Positions 54,101-64,000 of a stretch of DNA of 64,000 bases are shown piece after piece. The notes below the pieces were generated by a model. It had not been told where the DNA came from, made no database searches, and saw nothing but the letters and a program-made list of their open reading frames with translations. Position 1 is the stretch's first letter. Every line of letters starts with the position of its first letter. A program made the translations under genes and the position numbers. The stretch lies in contig VZRG01000360.1 in NCBI GenBank assembly GCA_013397435.1, positions 1 to 64,000 of the forward strand, given 5' to 3'. The DNA is from Erythrocercus mccallii (taxonomy: Eukaryota; Chordata; Aves; Passeriformes; Dicruridae).

Positions 54101-55794
54101 GCAATAAATAATTCTCAATTCAAATGAATTTACTTCTCTCTATCAATTCTTTATCTCTTTTACATAAACTATTTAAATCAAATTAACATTTCCAGAAATC
54201 TGAGATCTTGAGTTCCAGTACTTCATCACAATCATCTTTTAATTTTGTCATTTCAATATTGAACATGTTCGTGATTGCTGGCTAATTAAAGGTTTAAGAT
54301 TACCCTCTTGAATAAAAGATTACTGTGCCTACTATTGAGTCAGGTGTCACACAATAATTCAGCTTTACAGTGCAAGGAGGAGATCAGTTGCTGTTTACAC
54401 CTGGTGGTCACACCTGGAGTTGCTGCATTACAAGTCTAGGTCTGTAGTTGCCCCTGCACCACTGCATGGAAAAGGCAGCATTTTCTCATCCACGCAAAAT
54501 CTCTAACTGGTATCTTGTCCAATATGCTACTTTAGCATTTTGGACAGAGTAGGCAGAGCTCACAGGCACAGTGCACAAAGTGACCACTCTTGATTATTCA
54601 CTTCCTCTGGGACCTCCTTTACACGTTAAAGGTGCAAACACTTGAGTATTCTAAACTCTGATGTGGTGAGAGAGACAACTGCCAACTGAAGTTGTCCTTA
54701 TGTAAATAATCAGTTTTATTTTAAATACAAATCTTCTCTCACTTTGAATTTGAGGTCTCCTTTCTCATGACATTTAACCATTACTAAACTTCACCAAACA
54801 TCTGCAAAGACATCTGGCAGCAGATGAAGTTGTGAAGCTGTGAAGTCTGATAAGTCATCCTCAGTAAAAGGTGCTCTACACATTTTTCTTTCCATGCTGG
54901 GTGTTTTCTGCCCCCCCAAGGTAACCAACTTTTCTGACAGGTTCCTCTCTTTCATGGTAATGTTCCCTAATGGGTGCTTTGTTTTGACTGGATCTATAAC
55001 AATGATCACAAAAATGAAATCACTTAAACTTCTTTTTTGGAACAATGAAACAGTTTTCTTCTGACTTGATCACAATCAAACAATTATATAAATTATTTGA
55101 AAACACATAATTCCTTCTTTCTTTCAAGCAGGAGTGTCTAATTAAAGGAAGAGAAAAAAGAAAACAGATCAATCAAATAGCAGGACACGATATGGGAGAA
55201 GGTTCCAATATCTATTTAATTATAAAGGGCATGAGACAAATCCCAAAACCCTCCTCTCCATTATGGAAAGCCTCTACAACCTTCCCAGACATAAGACAAT
55301 CACGACCTGGTAAACATCAGAAAATATTCTTTTGAAGCAAACAAAGACTATGGGAACACTGAGAAATAGTTACACCTATTATTAAACAGTCATGACATCA
55401 GTTAGAAATACTTACCAACACTTTTCAGGACCTCTGAGAATGACTGATGATGTTCACACTTGGAGAAACGTGTGGGGGACAGGTCTGATTCACCAGTTAC
55501 TAAAAGGCTAGTTCCCCAAAAGGGTTTTCTGGGGGTGTTGTTGTGCCTGTAAATTGCGCATGGCTTTTCCTATATATGCTTGTTTTATGAAGAGTATTAG
55601 AAAATGGAAACCCTAAATTTTTCCAAAGTCAGCCAGCAGGAGATGCAGTTCTCAAGTAGCCCTTTTTTTTTTTTTACAAAGCATAACAAATATCCTCTTA
55701 AAAAACACACCCTGCATTTAACTTCTCTGCTTCTGAAATGAAGATCAAGTAAGCAAAAATCTACTCAGTGTAAGACAAGTAACATAAAAATTAC

Positions 55795-55988
55795 CTTTCT
55801 AACTCAGCAATTTTCTTATCTTTGTCATTCTTCTCATTCTCTACTTCCTTGAGTATTTCTAGAAGTCTGTCAACTTCAGCCTGAGCTTTGCCACATTCTT
55901 CTCTATAGTACGATGCCTCTTTGTCAAGCTGTTTCATTCTGTCTGCAAATTCTGGATTCATCCGTGCCTCCTCTTCAGCTTCATGAGC
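55795..55988 (-). CDS. ERC2: ERC2 coding exon A (coiled-coil segment)
   Basis: A 194-nt internal exon: 64 whole codons, then two bases (AG) of a split codon. The peptide starts AHEAEEEARMNPEFADR and ends NDKDKKIAELE, a charged heptad-like sequence with no Pro after the start, as expected for the C-terminal half of the ELKS/CAST coiled coil. The acceptor reads ttgcttctgaag before GCTCAT and the donor reads GAAAG before gtaatt. The frame hits a stop immediately beyond the donor, which supports the border. The exon start is chosen at the only nearby AG that keeps the family reading frame; the polypyrimidine tract (tccttatctttctt) is modest. From memory of the family, NPEFADR(M/L)KQLDKEASYYR and EVDRLLEILKEVENEKNDKDKKIAELE are almost invariant in ERC1 and ERC2, so this exon alone would not separate the paralogues; exon B does. 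Confidence 0.95.
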
Positions 55989-58900
55989 CTTCAGAAGCAA
56001 CATTTCAAGAAAGATAAGGATGACAGTAACTTAAATAGCTTTAAGAGCTTTACTTCTTCAGTCTCGGAGTTTAAGTTTTCATTAAAAAGGATTATGGGTA
56101 TTCCTGTCTGATGATGCTTTTCTACAGATGTATTATAAAAAGAAATTAAAATATTTACGTAGCCAAATTCTATCATCCTGAAAGGGGAGGGGATTTATTA
56201 AGGGGGCTTTTACATATTAAAGTGACCCCATTTTAAAGGTGTTTTTTCAAATTTTAATAAAACACCTTGTAATTCATTAAATTCATGTTAAGCTCAGTGT
56301 GTTTTGAATATATAGGTAATTTCTTAACAAATCACGTCCTCTTTCCCTATATATAAACATACACACTTTGTCCATGTAGAACTATACAAATACAGATACA
56401 TATATACATATTGTATATATCTGTATCACCAGATATCTCAAATGCAGTTTGATATAAAGAACTTAAAAGAAAGAAATTGTTTTTAATGCAGAGATGATTT
56501 TAAAAGATCAACCAATAAGCTAAGAAGCCGTTGTCAGCAGACATCTTACCCAATAATCCTTTTTATCTTATCATTAATACTTAACCTGAAACATCAGAGG
56601 AACAAGCCCATTGATGAAAACAGCACAAACATGGCAAACACATGCATGGATGAGTGGCAGTTTCACAGACAAGAGAGAACACAATGAAAACAACAGTGCA
56701 GAGCCCAGTCCAACTCCCATCAAACCTAATGGCAAAAACCCAATTAACTTCAATGGGAGCATGACCTGGCACCGAGTGCTTTAAACTGTTGGCTGGAATA
56801 ATCACAGACAGATGGAAACAACAATGCACTGCAATGCTTAGCCTACCCCTTGCTTCCCATTATTCCTAATTGGCATCTTGAAAGAGCAGGCAAGGAAAAA
56901 ACAAGTAGTTTAAGGCAGTGCACATTAAACATAGAAAATTCAGGTAACATACAGGATTTTTACAGAAATTCATGATATTTAGAACTGAAGGTCCTCCAAC
57001 TATCTTAGTACACAGAGAAGATGTGGACTTACTTATTCTTAATTTCAGGGAATGGGCAATGCAAGCAAGCAATGAAAGAAATGCAGATCAAAATGAAGCA
57101 TGCATGTTTGGGAAGGAATTAATATAAACTACAGACACTAGAAGGTCCATATTCTTTGCAATGGTTAACATTTTCTGTATAAATAAAGAACAAGTCTGAG
57201 TTTACTATAAATACAACAAAGAATTGAAATTAGTAGGGAAGAAACTTAGGGGCTTTGCATGTAACATATCATTTAAGCATGAGGATAATAAGAAAAATAT
57301 AGTAGATTTGAAGTGTTATTTATCCTGCTCAGAGGTTTTTATTCAGAAGAAATATTTCATCACCAAAAGAAGCCAAGGGAATGACATGAGGAGCCTAATA
57401 AACCTACTGACCTTGCTCTTCAAAATCTGTTTTGATACATGCTCCAGTCCTGAATTCCATGCAGATGCAGGGCTTTTTAAACCTAGAACTTGTTTCAAGA
57501 TAACATCCAAGGACAATCTTGACTTTGTATCTTAAGTTTGAGTGAGATACTAGCATCAGATTCCTTTTCAGGCTCATAATCTTCTTCAACAATAAACTTA
57601 GATTTCTTTTATACCAGTTGTTAATTGGATCAAGAAATTTACTTTCAACTAGATTTGTAATTTTTGAAGTCAATGTAACACTAAGACTCAAGGCCAATTG
57701 TCTGAGAAAACACTTTGATTATCCATCAGCACTATTATGATATTATACACTTTTTTATCATTATGTAATTTTGAAAGGAATGAATTAATTATATAGGTAA
57801 TTCCACATTAGAAAAAGAAATACAATGCAACTCCCACCTTCAAGATACTAAGAAACTTATGCAAAAAGCATATTATTTCCTATTCTTCAGATTTCTCCTC
57901 CTCTCCCAAAGGTAAATGCAGAATTTCACAGTTCCTCTCTAAAGGTTATTGCTTTTTCATAACACCTTTCTGCCTCTTCCTTTTACTTTGGTACACAATT
58001 AATTACATGCCAGCCTTGCATGGAAAAATATCCACCTTCTTTTATCTAACCAGTCTTCATTTTAACTTAAGGTAAGTCTCAGCTTCAGCCCAAACTTTTT
58101 TTCCCATGTACCTCTATCCCTTCTCTCATCCCAGGGCAAGAAGCAACACAGATGAGAGAGAGAAGCCTGTCTCTTTTTTTATGCTTCATTGCCACATTGC
58201 ACTTTCTACAAGGAAAATGCATAACTGGGCAAGAACATGATAGCATCACCAATGCAGGGGTGCCAAATGTTCTACTACCATGGAGTATGCCTGTCACAGG
58301 GCATCTCAGAAATATACTGAAAAAATTATCTACTGCACAGTTGATAAGCAAACCATCACCTGAAATAATAGATATATTCCTCAGTTTAGCCCTTTAATTC
58401 TTTGCTCAACAGCATGCCAAGGATATCAACATTAAGCTGCAAAATCATTTTCGGTTCTTGTGTTTTCTATGATACTCATGCTATTCCATATTTGTGGGAT
58501 GTGTTTTTGGGAAATTCTGCAGCACAAGCTGGGTCACTGCATTTCCACAGCACGAAGTGAAACTTCTAAGGTATGATTAAATATGATTAAGCATCCGTCC
58601 AATGTCACACATAAATCAATATAAGCATTCAGTTCCTACAAGGTTATTCTTATTAAAAAAAACAAACAAACAAACAAACAAACAAAAAAAAACAGTATTG
58701 CAAACCACAAATTTAGCTGATTGCCTCTACTTCTCAAAGCACTGGGAGAATCTCTTTGGGACTATTGGCAGGAACCAGATTTCTACAAGGGTATTGCCCA
58801 AATGAAGAATAAAAAGAAAGTTAGTTTAAAAGGGAGAGCAAGAACAAAAAACAATTTCTACAAAGTGCTTTCTGCATGTGGTACTTTAACCTGCAATTCC

Positions 58901-61900
58901 CTTTCAGAGAATCCTCACATTTTAAACAAAGCTGCCGATACTAGAAAAGAGCAAAACACAATCCATCTGACATTGCCAGGACAAAGGTACAGAATTACTT
59001 ATAAGGTCCCATTTTATTTTATGGCTTTGGAAGATGTGTTTGGATCTGAACTAGGCACCTTTTCGAATTTGTTGTATATAGATCAGGGGTGATTTGTTGA
59101 CAGATGGAACTTGACTTTTGAGGTCAAACAGTAGGCCCAAAGGAGTTAAAAGGCAGCTCAGATGATATTGACCCTGCTCCTGCCATGACAGGGCAGATGT
59201 CTTTGGCTTTTTTTACGCTGTAGACTGAACTGTTGGATCAGTTCTAGACAAAGCTGCATGGTTATCACAGGAATCACTCTGCCTATTTCTGCTATTCTCT
59301 CCTTTTTCTGTTTAATTTCTGTCCCCTGTTTACTCCTTAAGTTCTCTGTTACATTGGAAAACACATTTTCTATTTCTATGGGGCTTTTATGGGTAAGAGG
59401 GACTGGTCCATGTGTATCTTTCAGCTTTCTTAAATCTATATCTGCAAATGATAACCCTTGTGTGTGCAGTCTAGGGTAATTTCAAACTAACCCACTCATT
59501 TTATTATGCTTTTTCTCCCAATACTATGACTGTGATGTTGTATGTTATTTTTACAACTGAGTAAAAATAGCATATCACTCTACCAATAGAATTTCACAAA
59601 TTTTTACATTAATTATACATCTCTTCTGATATTTGCTCCATAAGGACTGCAAATGCTTTAGAAGAAAAGTGACATTTCCTTATGTAAACCACAAATTTCC
59701 TACAAATACATCGTAACAGTGTGGCACAGACATGCAACATGAATTATTTAGGCTATTAAAGTCTTATGGTACAGTCATGCATGTATTATTCTGCATAAAA
59801 GAAATGGATGGATAGATAAGTATTTCATTTTTAAAGCTTCAGACAAACACACACAGAAATCAAGTGGGTACTTAAAATTTTAAAAAAAGAAAAGAAACAG
59901 CAGAATTTACATGCAACATATTACTTTGTAAGATCCTTCAAATTTTGTTACTTTCAAGAATAAATGGGGAAAAAAGATTACTGTCACACGAATTTTCTTG
60001 TCTCCTTAAAACTTAGGAGGTTTTCATTTAACTTTAGCGACTGCTCTAAGTAATTTATAGTGTATTCTGTGAGTACTTTAAATTTTAATGTAACATTTCT
60101 CTGAAGATGATCTTGGAAAATTTAGTCTTCAATATTCAGAAAAAGGTGCACCTGAACTCCAGACTGAGTACAGCATGATATTCTCATTACAGCACAAAGG
60201 CAATAATGTAATTTCTTATAATCAATTTTTCACAAAAATCTCATTTGGTATTTCAAAAGTTCACTTTTAAGGCATGAATGTATGTCTATTTACAACTTAT
60301 TCTCATATATGAAGGAGAAGAAAGAAGGTGAGGAAGGGAAATTTATTTTAAAAAATTATTCTGTGGGTATAGTATGATTGCTGCCTGGTGCCATAGGAAA
60401 AAGATCTTGCATCCATTGTTTTGCAACTTCCAACAGGCTGTCCTTTTGAAAATTAACCACATAAAGGCAGAAAAAACAGTTAAGAAAAGGAATTACTTTG
60501 GAATACTGCACACAAACAGATTAGGATGTAACAAATGAATTCTGTACAGCAGAATCACTAATATCGAGCTAATGACTGGCCAGCATTTATGAAAACCAAG
60601 CTAAAAGCTAACAGTAAAAAGACTCCAATCTGAAAAGACATGCACAGGAGCAGTGCAAATGATAGGAATAGAAACATAACTACCACAAAAGTGACCCAAG
60701 ATGATACAGAAAAAAGGTTTATCATTGAAAGGGACAAGCTCTTTATCCAGCACTGTGCCAGAGAGTAGAGGTGATAATATCAGGTTTTATGCTATTGTGC
60801 TACAATTTAGGACTAAATTCTAAACACAGGTAACCAATAACTTTAAAAGTAAATACAGCATATTCTGTGGGACTCTTTTCCCATACAAAAGTCATGACAT
60901 ATCTATTACATGGTTAGAACTACACTAGCTGTAAAAAAGTTCCAAAGCTGGAATCTTGGTCCACAGACACTCATGGCAAAGCTCCCGTTGACTTCATTGG
61001 TGGCAATCCCTCTTCTAATGTGTAGTATCACATTACTTCAGCTACAAACACAGTTCTTCTATATATACACTATCCCAATTACATAATGATTTTGACTAGG
61101 ATTACTATGTAAACTGTAGCTTTTAAATTGTTCTTACAGTTACATCATTTTTCTGTCCTGGGATGCTCACAGCACATTAAATGTAACAGGCTCAGCCAAA
61201 AAGATGGAAACTCCTCTCTGCAGAGAAAACGTTTGTTGCTAGCCTTCCTCAAATTGAAAAAGGAGTAAATTCAAAAGAGATATTGTGCAATTGAAGCAGG
61301 CATTGGCGAGAATATTAACGCTAAAGAAGCTAAAGCTAAAGCACAATATTCTATTCTTTTGCAAAAACTGTTTTTTGCATTTATTATTTTAGATTTCAGC
61401 ATTTTCTTCACTTAAATACAAAGTTTTTGTGTTCCTAATGTATATATGCTAAATGTATACACTCTTTCATGAGTAGAACTGATCTATTTTAGTCATACGG
61501 ACTTTTGAAAATGCTGCCAGTCATTTCCTGGATATTATTATTCATCTAATTAACTCAGTCACTAAAGATAAATTGAATAAATTAGAAGGTATATAAGTTT
61601 GAAGGATCAAATAAAGTACTGCACAAGGAGGAATCAAAAACTAAAGCAAATGGAAAAAAAAAATGCATGCATTTTCTAATGGGGAAGTTGAGGACCTAAA
61701 GGACGTTTGTTTTCTCAGAGACATAGTATGTACCTATTTAATACATTTCAGATTCTTAAAATGACCTTCAAGTCCACAAAGTTCATTTATTTGGATATAA
61801 TAGACACAGCATAGTGAGCATCAGGAGTGTTCTGCAAAGCTCCACAGAGGAAGAGCACAACACAGTGAGGGAATGGATCCTCATGCTTCCATATGTTACA

Positions 61901-64000
61901 GTGGGCATTTTAAAAATGGACTTACTGGATTGTACATCTGATTGAACAACTGCTCAGCTTGCTACATTGCAAAGTTGGTAGGGAGTGAAGCACAGACAGG
62001 AAAAGAAGGAAAGATCCAGGAAAACAGCATTAGCTCAACAAAACCAGTGCATTTGCACAGAACTTGTCATTAAAAAAAACAAAAAAAAAAGGTAGAAATT
62101 AAGATTCTAAACATTCCTTGGTGAAAGTGAGAGGCACTGGGGAAACATAAATGTTGACTTTGGTTCCTAAAAAAGAATAGCTGGAGTAAGAAATTTAAGG
62201 TTTGTGTTACTTTCCCTTTCTCAAGTTAAACAACCCATGAAATAAAGAGAGGTGTCCACTTTTGATGATACATTAAGTGCTGGTCTCAAGCAATGAATCA
62301 CGAGAAGTGGTTTTGGCTGAGGCTGCAATTTATCACCAAAGCTTCAAAGACAGTAATAATAAAAAGATTAATTAAATAGTATCATTAAATTTATTACTTT
62401 CCTTTTGTTTAATACAATACTGAATTTTCTATGCAGAATAACTTTCAAACACTACAGCCTGGCAAACAGTACTTTAGCAACTGCAAATATGTCAGTAAGC
62501 AAGTAAATTTAAGAACATGAAAAACAACAAAAGGAGGAAATTCTAGAGTGGATAATAAAGATTATATATACACGTGTGTATATATAAAACACTTCACTAC
62601 CTATTAGGTAATTCCTGCTGTTCTTTCACAAATAGCAATACCAAGTCAACAAAAATCTGTGGAATTTTGAGAAAAAAGCATTGACCATTCTCTGGTACTT
62701 AGATTTTTTTCTTTTAGTATTTTCTTATGAATTTCCATCCATAATATTTGTAACAAAATGTTCAATAAGCATGTATATAATTTTAAAAAATTACTTTTTA
62801 TACCAAAATTTAGCACAATCACAGGGATAATTACTTTGTACAAATATCCTCTTCATTATTTTTGAAATGCGCATACTGTGTAAAATTGTGGGTTTCCAAT
62901 CAGCATATTTTTTCTTGCTGAAATGCAAAATATCCAGTTATGCAGTACTGAAAAATATTTGGATCTAATCAGATCCAGTAAAATCCATCTTTATGATCAA
63001 TAAATTAATCTTATCGTCACCAAAAACAGAAAGCGGTGAAAGCTGGGGAGGAGAAATTCTAGAAGTTGCTTTAGTGTTTTTTATTTTTAGTTTGGACTTG
63101 CCCCTTGTGCACATTTTCCTTCAGACATAGCACTTACCACCACTAGTGCTCATGCAAAACTAACTCCCAGCAAGCATGCACAGAGTACTACCTTCATATT
63201 TCTTAGTTTAATTTGTTAAAACTTACAAATCAAAATTGAACTATAATTATTTTACAGTAGCATAACAAAGTACCTCCTCTATGACATTTTTAGAGAGGAG
63301 TACTGTGTAAGCTATTTGGAATTTTTTCAAGGACAAAGCCCCTTGGAGTGGGTTTTGAAAGGGAGATGTAAACTGTGCCAGACCCCTCTGCTCCTGCAGT
63401 GGTTGATGCTCACACGTGAGCACACTCACGGAGCATGTGGGTTCATTTATGACCCTGTTGCTGTGCCCTCCTCCTCTGACCCAGACATGTGCAAGAGCGA
63501 CCCAGGTTTCCGTTTCACTCCGTTTCCTGGGCAGTGAGAACACGGTGCAGGTATTTTTCTGGGGACCAATTACTTTTAATGCAGGGTATTTACAGGTTTG
63601 AACATAAAGTATTTCATTAAAGAAAATGTGAATTGAAAATGACTGTGTGGAGCCTACTGTCATTAACAGTCACTGTTTCTGTTCAATTAAGCATGCCTAG
63701 AAAGAAGGTTGTAACTACATTTTATTGTGGAAATACTTGGTCTCCTACAAATGGTGGGTGAATTTCCATTGGGGCTTTATGCTGTATTTATGATATAATA
63801 AAACTATTATGTTTTCAACTTTCATTCAATAATTGTTTGTATTTATACACAAGGAACATGCTCTCTTTTTATACAAAAGACACCCTAGACACTCTCTGAC
63901 TTTTTTAAATGCTTGTTTTACCATGACTGTATGATGTGTTTAGATGGATAGTCATAAATGATTGACTTAAGATTTTAAGTCCTTCAAGAGGATTTTGATG
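55989..64000 (-). other. ERC2: ERC2 intron upstream of exon A, no gene seen
   Basis: At least 8 kb of AT-rich intron. It contains an (AAAC)n repeat at 58655-58692 and a GC-richer stretch at about 63320-63560 (cctctgctcctgcagtgg, cgacccaggtttccg) in which both strands are open for 60-138 codons without a recognisable domain. No further ERC2 exon was recognised. Confidence 0.65.
58655..58692. repeat. (AAAC)n microsatellite
   Basis: An A-run, then about six AAAC units, then another A-run. Simple sequence repeat in intron. Confidence 0.92.

Larger units (their letters stand above)
50944..55794 (-). other. ERC2: ERC2 intron between exon A and microexon
   Basis: A 4,851-nt intron with donor GAAAG|gtaatt and acceptor ccaatcag. 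Its last ~60 nt (50944-51000) are strongly pyrimidine-rich on the transcribed strand and hold a TGCTGC motif. The rest is AT-rich with no supported gene. If the microexon is skipped, exon A joins exon B across 16,204 nt. Confidence 0.78.
1..64000 (-). other. ERC2: ERC2 gene body, internal portion (exons and introns)
   Basis: The whole window appears to lie inside one minus-strand gene. Seen: two protein-coding exons at 55795-55988 and 39455-39590 and a 12-nt exon at 50932-50943, all on the minus strand, in collinear order, with AG/GT borders and matching phases. Known: ERC2 (CAST/ELKS2) is a neuronal coiled-coil protein of the presynaptic active-zone cytomatrix that binds RIM, Munc13, liprin-alpha, Bassoon and Piccolo. 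Its vertebrate gene is very large with long introns, which fits three exons in 64 kb. Inferred: both gene ends lie outside the window, because neither the N-terminal exons nor the C-terminal exon ending in the IWA motif was recognised here. The bird assignment rests on the CR1 fragments. Confidence 0.9.

Noticed and set aside
58152..58397. Open frame beginning with a signal-peptide-like sequence (MRERSLSLFLCFIATLHF)
   Set aside because: Only 81 codons, without cleavage-site logic, further domains or splice sites; the hydrophobic start comes from T-rich intron DNA. The opposite strand is also open.
62565..62592. Near-palindrome tatatatacacgtgtgtatatata
   Set aside because: The two arms are offset by two bases and consist of alternating TA/CA, which is normal for a short dinucleotide repeat.

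Overview
This window looks like vertebrate nuclear DNA, most probably from a bird. It is AT-rich, has no dense gene packing, and carries two 3'-end fragments of CR1 LINEs, the typical avian retroposon. Its only well-supported coding sequence is a pair of ordinary exons and one 12-nt microexon of a single minus-strand gene, separated by kilobases of intron. I recognise the gene as ERC2 (ELKS/CAST family), a coiled-coil scaffold of the presynaptic active zone. ERC2 is preferred over its paralogue ERC1 because the 39.5 kb exon reads NQQLEKKKNAQLLEEV. From memory, ERC1 differs at several of these positions.

The gene is transcribed right to left. In order: intron (64000-55989); exon A (55988-55795, 64 codons plus 2 nt); intron (55794-50944, 4,851 nt); a candidate 12-nt microexon (50943-50932); intron (50931-39591, 11,341 nt); exon B (39590-39455, 1 nt plus 45 codons); and an intron that runs past the left edge (39454-1). 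Splice sites and phases agree at every junction. Including the microexon inserts four residues and changes the junction from E-R-H to E-S-L-T-S-R-H, which matches the peptide I remember at this place in ERC1. Finding this microexon is the main result; it is invisible to any ORF scan.

The rest is intron. It holds the 3' end of an LTR-like element (1-460), CR1 fragments at about 14.7-15.7 kb (+) and 28.15-28.44 kb (-), a sharp GC-rich island at 27.1-27.9 kb that ends in a poly(A) signal and may be a retrocopy or LTR, two weaker LTR-like stretches (8.06-8.35 and 17.4-17.9 kb), several short tandem repeats, and two unrecognised stretches with coding-like character (43.15-43.59 kb + and 47.66-47.92 kb -). 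No rRNA, tRNA, CRISPR array, operon or bacterial feature was seen. Nearly all of the 60-150 codon open frames look like chance frames in intron sequence.
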